Notes under the pieces: generated by a model | Seen by the model: only the letters and a program-made list of their open reading frames with translations | Told to the model about the DNA's origin: nothing | Database searches by the model: none | Origin: a bacterium | GTDB taxonomy: Bacteria; Verrucomicrobiota; Verrucomicrobiia; Limisphaerales; UBA11358 | Reading direction: 5' to 3' | Assembly: GCA_021780375.1 (NCBI GenBank) | Contig: JAJXYT010000014.1 | Span: forward strand, 1 to 61,443 | DNA length: 61,443 bases | Shown here: positions 25,947 to 35,108 of the stretch, one piece after another | How the letters are laid out: every line of letters begins with the position of its first letter | Numbering within the stretch: the stretch's first letter is position 1 | Program-made: the position numbers and the translations under genes

Positions 25947-26201
25947 ATGCAGGCCTTTTTGGAATACGTCGTCAAGGGACTGGTGCAACATCCCGAAGCG
26001 GTTTCCATTACGCCGGTCGAACGCGAAGGCATGACGGTGTACGAATTGCGCCTGGATCAGCAGGACGTCGGCAAAATTATCGGCCGGCATGGGGTGACGA
26101 TTAATGCCATCCGGTCCCTGTTGCTGGCCGGCAGCGCCCGGAAGGGATTGCGCTGCTCGGTGGAGATTGTGGAAGACCAGCCGGTGGTCAGTAGTCAGTA
26201 G
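25947..26201 (+). CDS. khpA: KH-domain RNA-binding protein KhpA
   Basis: The 84-residue single KH domain reads FLEYVVKGLVQHPEAVSITP, then the RNA-binding loop VGKIIGRHGVTINAIRSLL (GxxG as GRHG). KhpA is a small RNA chaperone often encoded between rpsP and rimM/trmD. The last codons and the TAG stop (QPVVSSQ-stop) are formed by a tandem GTCAGTA heptamer array, so the natural C-terminus was probably altered by that repeat. Confidence 0.92.
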   Translation: MQAFLEYVVKGLVQHPEAVSITPVEREGMTVYELRLDQQDVGKIIGRHGVTINAIRSLLLAGSARKGLRCSVEIVEDQPVVSSQ

Positions 26202-26267
26202 TCAGTGGTCCGCAGCAAAACACTCGTGCGCTGGCTGCTCCTGACGGCTTATGACTGACTGCGGACC
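26187..26267. repeat. Inverted heptamer element at the khpA-trmD junction
   Basis: GTCAGTA-GTCAGTA-GTCAGTG (26187-26207) continues into GTCCGCAG. The reverse arm TTATGAC-TGACTGC-GGACC occupies 26249-26267. GGTCCGCAG (26207-26215) and CTGCGGACC (26259-26267) are perfect complements. The element supplies the khpA stop codon and ends one base before the trmD start. In many bacteria rimM lies in exactly this place. Confidence 0.7.
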
Positions 26268-26268
26268 G

Positions 26269-26940
26269 ATGAAGATTGACGTGCTTACTTTGTTTCCGGC
26301 GATGTTCGCCGGGCCGCTCGATGAAAGCATCATCAAGCGCGCGCGGGTCGGCGGATTGCTGGATGTGAAGATTCACAATCTCCGTGACTGGGCGCATGAC
26401 CGGCATAAAACGGTGGACGACCGGCCCTTTGGCGGCGGTCCGGGAATGTTGCTGAAGCCGGAACCGCTCTTTGAAGCGATTGAAGAATTGCGGCGCAAAA
26501 GCACGCGTGTGATTTTGTTGTCGCCGGCCGGCCGGAAATTTGACCAGGCCGCCGCGCGCGACCTGGCCGGGCAGAAGCACCTGTTGCTGGTCACCGGCCA
26601 TTACGAAGGTTTTGACGAGCGCGTGCGGGAAAAATTGGCGGATGACGAGTTGTCGATCGGCGACTATGTGCTGACGAACGGTGCGCTGCCGGCGATGGTG
26701 GTGATTGATGCGGTGGCCCGGTTGCTGCCCGGGGTTTTGGGCGATGACGAAAGTTCGCAGGATGAATCGTTCAGTTCCGGCCGGCCGGGACTGGAATACC
26801 CGCAATACACGCGGCCGGCGGAATTTCGCGGAATGAAAGTTCCGGAGATGTTGTTGTCCGGCAATCACGCCGAGATTGAAAAATGGCGGCGGGAACAGGC
26901 AAAACAGCGGACCCGGGAGCGAAGACCGGATTTAATGTAG
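26269..26940 (+). CDS. trmD: tRNA (guanine-37-N1)-methyltransferase
   Basis: The 223-residue SPOUT enzyme methylates G37 next to the anticodon. It starts [20 protein letters not shown], then [40 protein letters not shown], the knot segments [17 protein letters not shown] and [20 protein letters not shown], and ends [20 protein letters not shown]. The ATG at 26269 matches the family N-terminus; the frame is open 6 codons upstream within the heptamer element. No strong Shine-Dalgarno site is visible, because the repeat occupies the leader. Confidence 0.96.
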   Translation: MKIDVLTLFPAMFAGPLDESIIKRARVGGLLDVKIHNLRDWAHDRHKTVDDRPFGGGPGMLLKPEPLFEAIEELRRKSTRVILLSPAGRKFDQAAARDLAGQKHLLLVTGHYEGFDERVREKLADDELSIGDYVLTNGALPAMVVIDAVARLLPGVLGDDESSQDESFSSGRPGLEYPQYTRPAEFRGMKVPEMLLSGNHAEIEKWRREQAKQRTRERRPDLM

Positions 26941-26960
26941 CGGCGGTTTGTGACCGCTGG
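26937..26960. repeat. GTAGC-type hairpin at the trmD-rplS junction
   Basis: GTAGCGGCGGTTTGTGACCGCTGG begins in the trmD stop codon. AGCGG (26939-26943) pairs with CCGCT (26954-26958). It resembles the GTAGC...GTGA...GC hairpins at 37998 and 38053. Confidence 0.5.
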
Positions 26961-26983
26961 AAAAATGCGACGCGGCAGAATTT

Positions 26984-27364
26984 ATGAACCAGGCATTGTT
27001 GGAAAAAATTGAATCGGAGCAGTATCGCAAAGACGACGCGAAATTCGCCGTCGGCGACAGCGTGCGCGTGCACACCAAGGTCGTCGAAGGCGACAAGGAG
27101 CGTATTCAGGTTTTCTCCGGGGTGGTCATTGGCAAACGCGGGCACGGTTTGAATGAGACTTTCACCGTCCGCCGCATCAGCTATGGCGAAGGCGTCGAGC
27201 GCGTATTCCCGCTGCACTCGCCGCGCGTGGATAAGATTGAAGTTGAGCGCAAAGGCGAAGTCCGCCGCGCCAAACTCACTTATCTGCGCAAACGCCTGGG
27301 CAAGGGCGCGACCCTCGTGCGCGAAAAGGAAGAAAAAGCTACCGCGGAGCCGAAAACGAAGTGA
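26984..27364 (+). CDS. rplS: 50S ribosomal protein L19
   Basis: The 126-residue L19 reads [40 protein letters not shown] and [20 protein letters not shown], then [18 protein letters not shown]. It bridges the 30S-50S interface. It closes the rpsP-khpA-trmD-rplS cluster, 43 bases after trmD. The C-terminal [11 protein letters not shown] tail is an ordinary charged extension. Confidence 0.97.
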   Translation: MNQALLEKIESEQYRKDDAKFAVGDSVRVHTKVVEGDKERIQVFSGVVIGKRGHGLNETFTVRRISYGEGVERVFPLHSPRVDKIEVERKGEVRRAKLTYLRKRLGKGATLVREKEEKATAEPKTK

Positions 27365-27469
27365 GCTTCTGCAAAAGGGAGCAGCGGCGTTCGCAGACTC
27401 TCGCCCGGTAGATTAGTATTGGTTTTTTGTTCTGTCATTTCCAACAGGTCCGGCTAAACTGGCGGGGTT

Positions 27470-27895
27470 ATGAGCAGGCTCGCCGTTCAATTCCTGGATC
27501 AAGGGCTGCATCGCGCTTTATTCGATGTCATGCCGCTGCCGGTATTCGTCGTGGACAAAGACGTCAATGTCCTGGAGTGCAATGCCGCTGCCGCCCGGCT
27601 GTTCAAACCGGGCCGGCCATCCAGCCGGCAACGCAAGGCCGGCGAGGTATTGCATTGTCTGCATACGACGGAATCGCCGAAAGGGTGCGGTGGCGCGGCG
27701 GCCTGTTCCGATTGCGGATTACGCGCGGCGGTGCGCGCAGCTTCCCGGGGCCAAGCGGTGACGCGTCAGCGGGCGGAAATGGAATTGGTCCGGCGGGGCC
27801 GGCCCGTCAAGGTGGAATTACGGTTGAGTTGCCAACCATTCACGTATGATCGAAGTGCTTTCGTCCTCCTGGTTCTCGAGGGTTTGAACGATTAG
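27470..27895 (+). CDS. Single PAS-domain protein with Cys/His cluster
   Basis: The 141-residue protein has the PAS start ALFDVMPLPVFVVDKDVNVL and ECNAAAARLFKPG. A Cys-rich insert GEVLHCLHTTESPKGCGGAA then CSDCGLRAAV gives C-x10-C-x5-C-x2-C. The last strand is FVLLVLEGLND. Similar Cys-bearing PAS domains occur in Verrucomicrobia and deltaproteobacterial proteins, where the cluster could hold a metal, haem or Fe-S group; that is inference. No output domain is present, so it would need a partner. Its stop codon TAG overlaps the first base of a GCGGTTC heptamer pair. Confidence 0.7.
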   Translation: MSRLAVQFLDQGLHRALFDVMPLPVFVVDKDVNVLECNAAAARLFKPGRPSSRQRKAGEVLHCLHTTESPKGCGGAAACSDCGLRAAVRAASRGQAVTRQRAEMELVRRGRPVKVELRLSCQPFTYDRSAFVLLVLEGLND

Positions 27896-27910
27896 CGGTT
27901 CGCGGTTCGC
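27895..27910. repeat. GCGGTTC heptamer pair in the convergent PAS/GH5 gap
   Basis: GCGGTTC-GCGGTTC-GC starts in the PAS-gene stop codon. An inverse copy (GAACCGCG, about 28000-28007) lies within the last codons of the GH5 gene, so the two could pair across the convergent gap. Confidence 0.5.
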
Positions 27911-27982
27911 AAATGTGCCGCTTCGGGCTGAAATTGGAAGAGCAAGACTGCTGTGCGCCGATCAGTGGTTGGAGTCAGCGAT

Positions 27983-29104
27983 TTATTTGGCTGAACCGCG
28001 TACCGTGGCTGCCTCGGCCAGTTGTTTTTCAACGAATTCCCCGAACACCGTCGGCTCATACGACCAATTTTTAAACATGGCCGGTCCTGCCGTGGCGCTG
28101 AAATTCCAAGCGGTCCACATCCGGATGTCATGTCTCTTCAGGTAACCCATCAACCGTTGTCCGTAAGCAGGGCCATTCGTGTTGGGAAAGGCCGGTCCGC
28201 CAAAACCCCATTCTCCCACATACACCGGATGTGTCAGGCTGATCTCGCCAAAGTTTTTGTCCCAATCTTTTTTGTTGGGATAGGGATGGGTTTCATAGAC
28301 GCAATTCGTGCCGGTGATGGCGTTGCCGGCCAACACGCCGCTCAGGTCATAGCCCCAATCCAGTCCGGCCACCGCCACGATATTTTGCGCACCGGTCGCG
28401 CGGACCGTGTCATAAAGCTGCTGCATGCCCACTGAATGGTATCGGGTTCGGGTCTGGTCGCGGTTCCAGTTCGGCGGGATGTCATCGACCCTGCCGCCAT
28501 GGCGCCAGACTGCCCAGGACACATCATGCGGTTCGTTGTAGAGTCCGAAGATGACGTTGGGATGGTTTTTATAGCGCGTGGCCAGATCGTGCCAGAAAAC
28601 CACGGAAATTTGATCCGGCATGTTGTGCTGGCCGAGGCGTCCGCCTTCGTTGACCCATTTGCCGCAGTCCGACCAGTGCAAATCCAAATCAATGTAAACC
28701 TGAGCGGCCGCGCAGGTGTCCACGAGATTATCCACCACGGCACGATAAGCCGCGCCACCGTCGTGCTGGTCTTTCATTTTGCCGAACCAGCGGTCCTGGG
28801 CCAGCGGCAGGCGGATCAGGTTTGCCTTCCAACCGTTGATGGCGCGGTTCACGGATTCCTGCACGTGGTCGCCGTCGGTTCGATATTCGAGCGACGCGAT
28901 GTTGACCCCGCAGAGCCGGACCGGCCGGTTATTGGCATCAAGCACCCGGGCGCCTTCGATGTGCAACGACATGGGTGCCAGGGCGGGAGCGTACGGGTGC
29001 GTCTGACTGGCCAGGAGTCCGGTTTCAGCCGGCTGGCCATTTCCCTTGCCGTAAAACAGGGTGCACCAGGCCAACACGGCAAACGATGTTTTAAGAAAGT
29101 TCAT
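27983..29104 (-). CDS. Secreted glycoside hydrolase family 5 (cellulase-like)
   Basis: The 373-residue protein has a signal peptide (MNFLKTSFAVLAWCTLFYG). The (beta/alpha)8 barrel includes LCGVNIASLEYRTDG, ANLIRLPLAQDRWFG, YIDLDLHWSD, the acid/base motif VIFGLYNEPHDV, YETHPYPNKKDWD and the nucleophile strand HPVYVGEWGFGG. NEP and GEW Glu pairs define GH5. Likely substrates are beta-linked glucans or mannans, but the subfamily cannot be read. The ATG at 29104 opens the signal peptide (the frame to 29119 needs a TTG). It faces the PAS gene convergently. Confidence 0.85.
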   Translation of the reverse strand: MNFLKTSFAVLAWCTLFYGKGNGQPAETGLLASQTHPYAPALAPMSLHIEGARVLDANNRPVRLCGVNIASLEYRTDGDHVQESVNRAINGWKANLIRLPLAQDRWFGKMKDQHDGGAAYRAVVDNLVDTCAAAQVYIDLDLHWSDCGKWVNEGGRLGQHNMPDQISVVFWHDLATRYKNHPNVIFGLYNEPHDVSWAVWRHGGRVDDIPPNWNRDQTRTRYHSVGMQQLYDTVRATGAQNIVAVAGLDWGYDLSGVLAGNAITGTNCVYETHPYPNKKDWDKNFGEISLTHPVYVGEWGFGGPAFPNTNGPAYGQRLMGYLKRHDIRMWTAWNFSATAGPAMFKNWSYEPTVFGEFVEKQLAEAATVRGSAK

Positions 29105-29280
29105 GCTATGCCGGATCAAGCTTTAGCAGACGCCTTGTAACCATATCAAACGCAAACTTCCCGCAAGGCGGTCCGGTGAACCTCCAGCGCCCGCGCGCCG
29201 AAGCAAACCCGAATCACCTTTTCAATCAAACGCCTTCAATCACGGCAATGCGCTTTGAGGCCGACTCGCGGTGCATGAGG

Positions 29281-30474
29281 TTAAAGCTGTTCCGGTTTTG
29301 ACATCAAATCCGCGACGTGTTGCAGCAGCCGGCCCGCCGCGCCGCCGTCAATCACGCGATGATCGAAGCTCAACGTCATGTTTGCCTCCATGATCGGCAC
29401 GAACTGGCCTTTCACGGAATCCCAACTGGGCGCATGCCGGGCCGCGCCCATGCCCAACACGAGCGTTTGTTCCGGCAGCGGAATCGGCGTCGCCCATTCC
29501 AGGCCGAACGTGCCAAAATTGGTGACCGTGGCGATGGAACCGCCGGTGGCATCCGGCGGCAATTTGCGGTCGCGCGCCAGCTTGACCAGTTCATCGTATG
29601 GCGCAACCAACTCCTTCAAGAGCCGCTTGTCCGCGTTGCGAATGACGGGAACCAGCACGCCTTCTTCGGCCTCGACCGCAAAGGCGATGTCGATTGCAGA
29701 GGGATGGACAATCTTGTTTCCCACCAGACGGCCCGCCGGGGCGCTGTTTTCCGCCAGGGCCACCGCCAGCGCACGCAAGGCACAGAGGGCCGGGCCGGGT
29801 TTGGGCCGGGTCACTTTGCGGTAGGCAAAAAGCGGGTCGAGACAAACCGGCATGCCGACGTGCGCGATGGGTCGCGTCCAACTGCGCCGCATGGCGTCGG
29901 CCACGGCCACGCGCATCGTCGAAGCCTGGCTCATTTTTTGTTTCTCGAGATGGGCGATGAATTTTTCGAAATCTTCAACGGTCACGCGTCCCGCCGCGCC
30001 GCTGCCGGCGACGCCCGCGAGGTCGGCGGCGCTCAAACCCAGTTCCGTCATGCGCGCCTTGAGCCTTGGGGAAAGAAAGCTGGCGCCGGCGGCGTTCGCC
30101 GGCACGGGCAGGCCGCGCACGGTGGGCTGGACACCGCTCCAACTGCCGTTCCCGCCCCCCCGGGCAACGCGGTCGGTGTCGCCCGGTTTGGTGGGCACGG
30201 GAACATCCAAACCCAGCCGCGCGGCTTCTTCCGGGGTGGTTTCAATGCGGCCCAGCGTGGCGCCCACGGCGTAACTTTCATTCAGTTGCGCCGTGAAGTT
30301 TTCGACGCGTCCGCCGCAGGGCGACGTCACCGTCATGTTGGCCTTGTTGGTTTCCACTTCAATCAAATCCTGGCCCGCCTCGACGGTGTCGCCCGGCTTG
30401 ACCAGAAAGCCAATGATATTTGCCTCGGCGATGGATTCGCCGAGCTGCGGCATGATGATGGGAATCTGTGGCAT
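29281..30474 (-). CDS. Pyruvate/2-oxo acid dehydrogenase E2 (dihydrolipoyl acyltransferase)
   Basis: The 397-residue E2 has an N-terminal lipoyl domain (IIMPQLGESIAEANIIGFLV, lipoyl Lys44 in VETNKANMTVTSP), a peripheral-subunit-binding domain (FLSPRLKARMTELGLSAADL, GSGAAGRVTVEDFEKF) and a catalytic domain ending MTLSFDHRVIDGGAAGRLLQ, with the His and Asp of DHRxxDG. It transfers the acyl group to CoA. It is the third gene of an E1alpha-E1beta-E2 operon with 6-base gaps. No E3 (lipoamide dehydrogenase) adjoins. Pyruvate is the likely substrate, but branched-chain acids cannot be excluded. Confidence 0.92.
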   Translation of the reverse strand: MPQIPIIMPQLGESIAEANIIGFLVKPGDTVEAGQDLIEVETNKANMTVTSPCGGRVENFTAQLNESYAVGATLGRIETTPEEAARLGLDVPVPTKPGDTDRVARGGGNGSWSGVQPTVRGLPVPANAAGASFLSPRLKARMTELGLSAADLAGVAGSGAAGRVTVEDFEKFIAHLEKQKMSQASTMRVAVADAMRRSWTRPIAHVGMPVCLDPLFAYRKVTRPKPGPALCALRALAVALAENSAPAGRLVGNKIVHPSAIDIAFAVEAEEGVLVPVIRNADKRLLKELVAPYDELVKLARDRKLPPDATGGSIATVTNFGTFGLEWATPIPLPEQTLVLGMGAARHAPSWDSVKGQFVPIMEANMTLSFDHRVIDGGAAGRLLQHVADLMSKPEQL

Positions 30475-30480
30475 AATTGT

Positions 30481-31446
30481 TCAAAGCCGCAGGAGTTTCC
30501 TGGCGGCGGCGGCAATGGCGCGTGCCGTCGGGCGATGGGCCGCCCACAAATTCGGGTGATACGGCACAGGAGTGTCCTTGGCGTTGAGCCGTTGCGGCGG
30601 CGCGTCGAGCAAGCCATAGCCTTCGCTCGTCACGCGCGCGATGATTTCCGCCGTCACCCCCCCCCAGGACCAGGCTTCACCGACGCAGAGCAATCGCCCC
30701 GTGCGCGCCACGCTGGCCATCACCGTGTCGGTGTCCATCGGCTTCACGGAACGCAAGTCCACCACTTCCACTTCCCAGCCTTCGGGCGCGAGTTCCTTTG
30801 CCGCTTCCAGCGCCTCGTGCACCATGGCGCTGTAGGTGACGACGGTCATGTCCCGGCCTTCACGCGCGATGCGGGCCTTGCCGACGGGCAGGGCTTCGCT
30901 GGGCAATTTTTCGGCCTTAAGATGGTAATAAAGAAATTTGTGCTCGCAGAAAATCACCGGGTCGTCAATCGCCACCGCTTCCAGCAACATGCTGTAGGCA
31001 TCCTCGACCGTGGCGGGCGTCAGCACGATCAGTCCCGGGTAATGCGCATAAACCGTTTCCATGCACTGGCTGTGAAACGGGCCGCTGCCCGACGTGCCGC
31101 CAAACGGCAGGCGCACCGTGACCGGACAGGGTACGTTCGTCCGCCAGAAAAGAGTCGCTGCCTGGTTGACGATCTGGTTGAAACCGACGGTGGAGAAATC
31201 CGCGAATTGCATTTCCACAATCGGCCGCAGGCCTTCAATCGCCGCGCCGACAGCCAGGCCCATAATGGCATCCTCGCTGATGGGTGAATCCAGGACCCGG
31301 CCGGGAAATTCCCTGGCCAGATTTTTCGTGGCCTTGTGCGCGCCGCCGAAGACGCCGACATCCTGTCCATAGATGAATACCCGCGGATCGTCGCGCAGGG
31401 CATGTGCCTGCGCTTCACGGATGGCTTCGAGGTAGGTGACGCTCAT
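30481..31446 (-). CDS. Pyruvate/2-oxo acid dehydrogenase E1 subunit beta
   Basis: The 321-residue transketolase-like subunit reads YLEAIREAQAHALRDDPRVF, GQDVGVFGGAHKATKNL, LDSPISEDAIMGLAVGAAIE, GLRPIVEMQFADFSTVGFNQ and VRLPFGGTSGSGPFHSQC. The C-terminal domain has VVDLRSVKPMDTDTV and VGEAWSWGGVTAEI. It pairs with E1alpha to bind thiamine pyrophosphate. It begins 6 bases after E1alpha and ends 6 bases before E2. Confidence 0.94.
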   Translation of the reverse strand: MSVTYLEAIREAQAHALRDDPRVFIYGQDVGVFGGAHKATKNLAREFPGRVLDSPISEDAIMGLAVGAAIEGLRPIVEMQFADFSTVGFNQIVNQAATLFWRTNVPCPVTVRLPFGGTSGSGPFHSQCMETVYAHYPGLIVLTPATVEDAYSMLLEAVAIDDPVIFCEHKFLYYHLKAEKLPSEALPVGKARIAREGRDMTVVTYSAMVHEALEAAKELAPEGWEVEVVDLRSVKPMDTDTVMASVARTGRLLCVGEAWSWGGVTAEIIARVTSEGYGLLDAPPQRLNAKDTPVPYHPNLWAAHRPTARAIAAAARKLLRL

Positions 31447-31452
31447 GCCGGA

Positions 31453-32493
31453 TTAATTTTCGCTTTCGTCGTGGGTTTCGCTCAATTGTTTTGAAGAAAT
31501 CGCGCGCCATTCCTCGGCAAAAGGGTCGGGCGCGGGCTCACGCTGGACCTGGGCAATGACTTGCTCAATTTCATGAATGGCCTCGCTGCGCCAGGCGGTC
31601 AGCGTGGCGGACTCCGCCCATTTTTGCCGGAGCAGATGTTCCTCGGCCACCTTCAGGCAGTCGCGTCCCGCCGGCGTTTTTTTCAGCTTCGGATCAATGT
31701 AACCGGCATCGTCGTGCTCGCCATGGCCGCACAGCCGGAGCAACGTGGCCACGACCATTTGCGGTCCGCGGCCCGCCCGGGCCCGGGCAACCGCCCGGCC
31801 GACGGTTTTCAAACACGCGTCCAAATCAGTGCCATCGACGGACCCCGCCTCGACGCCGTAGCCGACCGCCTTGTCCGCGAGGTCGCGGCAGGCGAACTGG
31901 CGTGAGGTCGGCGTGGAATAGGCGTATTGATTGTTGGCCACAATCAATACGAGCGGCAATTTTTCCACCGCCGCCTGATTGAGTGCTTCGTGGAATGCCC
32001 CGGTGGAGGTCGCGCCGTCGCCGACGCTGGCGACGCCGACCGTGCCGGGGATTTTTTTAAATCGGCGCGCCAGCAGGATGCCGTTGACGACGGAAATCAT
32101 CGCGCCGAGATGGCTGATCATCGGCAAATAACCTTCCTTCGGTTTGCCGCGGTGGACGTTGCCATCACGTCCGCGCATCGGCCCCAGCGCCGAGCCCAGA
32201 TAGGTGCGCGCGGCGTCCAGGACCGTTTCGCCAAAGGCCAGCCGCCCCGCGGCGTCCCGAATCAATGGCGCAAACACGTCGCCTTTTTTCAGGGAGACAC
32301 CGGCCGCCGCACTCAAGGCTTCCTGGCCGCGTCCCAGGAAGACGCCGCCATGAATTCTGCCGGAGCGCCAAAGCGCGGCAAATTTGTCGTCCAACAACCG
32401 CGCCAGCAACATGAAGCGGTAGGCGGCCAGATACGTTTCGCGAAACAAGGCCGTGTTTTCCGCCGTGCCGGGCTCAAGCACCGTTTGCAGCAT
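31453..32493 (-). CDS. Pyruvate/2-oxo acid dehydrogenase E1 subunit alpha
   Basis: The 346-residue protein reads LLARLLDDKFAALWRSGRIH, GGVFLGRGQEALSAAAGVSL and HRGKPKEGYLPMISHLGAMI. The thiamine-pyrophosphate motif GDGATSTGAFHEALNQAAVE continues to KLPLVLIVANNQYA, and GHGEHDDAGYIDP is the phosphorylation-loop region. It is the first gene of the operon. The order alpha, beta, E2 matches Gram-positive-type and branched-chain complexes, not the fused AceE form. Confidence 0.94.
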   Translation of the reverse strand: MLQTVLEPGTAENTALFRETYLAAYRFMLLARLLDDKFAALWRSGRIHGGVFLGRGQEALSAAAGVSLKKGDVFAPLIRDAAGRLAFGETVLDAARTYLGSALGPMRGRDGNVHRGKPKEGYLPMISHLGAMISVVNGILLARRFKKIPGTVGVASVGDGATSTGAFHEALNQAAVEKLPLVLIVANNQYAYSTPTSRQFACRDLADKAVGYGVEAGSVDGTDLDACLKTVGRAVARARAGRGPQMVVATLLRLCGHGEHDDAGYIDPKLKKTPAGRDCLKVAEEHLLRQKWAESATLTAWRSEAIHEIEQVIAQVQREPAPDPFAEEWRAISSKQLSETHDESEN

Positions 32494-32660
32494 GGGTGGA
32501 TTTTACCGCCAAATCCCTGTGCCAGCAACGTTTCTTTCGGCATTGGAAATGCGGTAAATAAAAAAACGGGTTGGCCAAAACGGCAAAACTGATGTTGAAT
32601 AGGCGGACTGAGGCAGAGCGTCCTTAAAATAGACATCACAAATCAATTAAAGTCGTCGTC

Positions 32661-35108
32661 ATGAGACAAGCCGCAGCTCAAATTTTTCTGGTTGGCAACA
32701 ATCCGGAATTGCTGGCGACGTTGTCCGAGTTGCTGCGGGCGGACGATATCGCCATCCGGCTGGCGCCGTCCGGTGACGGGATCTTTGAACTGCTTCGCGA
32801 CCAGCCCCCCGAACTGATTCTGCTGGATGTTGCGGAAATGGAATTGCTGCAGGAACTCAAGGAGGTCCCGGCGACCCAAACCGTTCCCGTCATTGTGTTC
32901 ATCGCCGCGGATGCGCCGGCGGAGAAGATTCGCGCGTTTGAATTGGGCGCGCACGACTGTGTGAGCCGGCCGTTTGAGGTCGCGGAACTCCGTGCCCGCC
33001 TCTACGCCGCGTTGAATATCAAGCGGCAGTTTGGCGATTTGCTCCAGCGTCAGCGCGAGTTGATGTCCGCCCGGATCGCCGCCGAATCCGCCGCGCGCGC
33101 GAAAGCGGATTTTCTGGCGGCCATGAGCCATGAAATCCGCACGCCGATGAACGGCGTCGTGGCGATGGTGGGTCTGCTGCTCGAAACGCAATTGACCGCC
33201 GAGCAGCGGGGTTATCTGGAAACGATTCATGCGAGCAGCGAGGCTTTGCTCACCATCATCAATGACATCCTCGATTTTTCAAAAATTGAAGCCGGCAAAC
33301 TGGAACTGGATTTGCGGCCGTTCGACCTGCGCGCGTGCGTGGAGGAAACGCTGGACTTGATGGCCGCGAAGGCATTCGAGAAGAATCTGGACCTGGTTTA
33401 TCAGATGGACGACGAGATTGTTTCTCTGGTGGAAGGCGACGCCTTGCGCCTGCGCCAGGTCCTGGTGAATCTTTTGAGCAACGGCATCAAGTTCACCAAG
33501 GCCGGCGAGATCCTGGTGCAAATCAAATTGCTTTCAGCCAGGGAGGAGGAGAAACAAAATCGCTCCCTGTTGCACCTCCATTTTTCCGTGCGGGACACGG
33601 GGATTGGCATTCCGCCGGACCGCCTGGCGCGTTTGTTCAAACCCTTCACCCAGGCCGACCCCTCCACGGCGCATCGTTATGGCGGCACGGGACTGGGCCT
33701 GGCCATCAGCAAACAACTGGTCGAATTGATGGGCGGCAAAATGTGGGCGGAGAGCGTGGCGGGTGAAGGCTCAACCTTCCACTTCACCATCAATGTTCTG
33801 GCCCGACCGCAAACCGCCCCGCACCCGCTGGCGGGCCGGCAGGATAAATTGGCGGGTCGGCGGGTGTTGATTGTGGACGACAACGCCACCTGCCGCCGGG
33901 TGCTGGCCGAGCAGGCGACCCGGTGGGGAATGATTCCCCGCGACGCCGGGGACGCGCAGCAGGCAATGAATTTCCTTCGCGAAGGCAACCCGTTTGACGT
34001 GGCGATTCTCGACGCGCAATTGCCGGGCATGGACGGGCTTACTCTGGCGGCCGAAATTCATCAGTTGCCGAAGGCGGCGACATTGCCCGTGGTGTTGCTC
34101 ACGCCGCTCGGCGCGCGCCTGGAAGCGCCCGCCACGACGCCCGTCCCATGCGTGGCTTTCACCGTCAAGCCCGTCAAACCAGCGCAATTTTTTGAGACCG
34201 TCACCCGCGCTTTTTCCGGCATTAAACCCGCGCCCGTGCCGCAGCCCGTGCCGACACCGGTTGAGGCCAAAGGAACCTTTGCCAGCCGCCAGCCGTCGCG
34301 CATATTATTGTGCGACGACAACGCCATCAATCAGAAGGTTGCCGTACGCATTTTGCAGCAGTTGGGCTACCAGCCGGACCTGGCCGCCAACGGCCGGGAA
34401 GCACTCGACGCGCTTGACCGGAAGCCCTATGATTTGATTTTTATGGACGTGATGATGCCGGAAATGGACGGCTTGGAAGCGACCCGCGCGATTCGCGAGT
34501 TCCAAAAAGCCGGCGGGAAGGCCAATTTCAACTCCCGCATTGTCATCGTGGCCATGACGGCGCAGGCGATGCAGGGCGACCGGGAGAAATGCATCGCCGC
34601 GGGCATGGACGATTACCTTGCCAAGCCCATCCGCCCGAAGGATGTCCGTGCCCTTATCGAGCGCTGGAGTTCGGAGCTGAGTTCGCCGGCCTCAGCCCAA
34701 CCCGTGCTCCCGCCCGTCGCGGAGCCGCCGGAGGCGGAAGAATCGCCGGTGGAAATGGATCGGCTGATGGATTTGGGCGGCGGGAGCGCGGAAAGCCTTC
34801 GCGAGTTGGTGGAACTTTACTTCAAACAGACCACCGGGCAGCTCGCGCAATTGGAAACGGCGGTTCAGGCGAACAAAGCCGAGGAAGTGCGCCAGGTGGC
34901 GCACAGTTGCGCCGGCGCCAGCGCCACCCTGGGCATGCGGCGGCTGGTGCCGTTGTTACGGGAATTAGAGCGGCAGGGCAAGGCCGGCCGGTTGACCAAC
35001 GCGCAACAACTGTGCGCGGACGCCCGGCGCGAATTCAGACGCACCCGGGATTTCCTGGTGAAGCATCCGGCCCTGAGCGGGACGGTCGCGACCACGGTTC
35101 ACTCATGA
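32661..35108 (+). CDS. Hybrid histidine kinase: REC-HisKA-HATPase-REC-REC-HPt
   Basis: The 815-residue cytosolic kinase has no membrane segment. Residues 1-120 form a receiver that keeps the Asp (LILLD, D56) but lacks the acidic pair (FLVGNNPE) and has Arg for the conserved Lys (VSRPF), so it is probably a pseudo-receiver. A coiled coil and HisKA follow with H157 in MSHEIRTPMNGV, then HATPase (NLLSNGIKFTKAG, DTGIGIPPDRL, GGTGLGLAISK). REC2 has VLIVDDNATC and LDAQLPGMDG. REC3 has ILLCDDNAINQ and MDVMMPEMDG. An HPt domain follows (VAHSCAGASATLGM). Its stop overlaps the next start as ATGA, so the response regulator is its partner. Confidence 0.93.
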   Translation: MRQAAAQIFLVGNNPELLATLSELLRADDIAIRLAPSGDGIFELLRDQPPELILLDVAEMELLQELKEVPATQTVPVIVFIAADAPAEKIRAFELGAHDCVSRPFEVAELRARLYAALNIKRQFGDLLQRQRELMSARIAAESAARAKADFLAAMSHEIRTPMNGVVAMVGLLLETQLTAEQRGYLETIHASSEALLTIINDILDFSKIEAGKLELDLRPFDLRACVEETLDLMAAKAFEKNLDLVYQMDDEIVSLVEGDALRLRQVLVNLLSNGIKFTKAGEILVQIKLLSAREEEKQNRSLLHLHFSVRDTGIGIPPDRLARLFKPFTQADPSTAHRYGGTGLGLAISKQLVELMGGKMWAESVAGEGSTFHFTINVLARPQTAPHPLAGRQDKLAGRRVLIVDDNATCRRVLAEQATRWGMIPRDAGDAQQAMNFLREGNPFDVAILDAQLPGMDGLTLAAEIHQLPKAATLPVVLLTPLGARLEAPATTPVPCVAFTVKPVKPAQFFETVTRAFSGIKPAPVPQPVPTPVEAKGTFASRQPSRILLCDDNAINQKVAVRILQQLGYQPDLAANGREALDALDRKPYDLIFMDVMMPEMDGLEATRAIREFQKAGGKANFNSRIVIVAMTAQAMQGDREKCIAAGMDDYLAKPIRPKDVRALIERWSSELSSPASAQPVLPPVAEPPEAEESPVEMDRLMDLGGGSAESLRELVELYFKQTTGQLAQLETAVQANKAEEVRQVAHSCAGASATLGMRRLVPLLRELERQGKAGRLTNAQQLCADARREFRRTRDFLVKHPALSGTVATTVHS

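Noticed and set aside
29317..31287. 656-codon open frame antisense to the E2/E1beta genes
   Set aside because: It spans two real genes on the other strand, is Arg/His/Gln-rich and has no motif.
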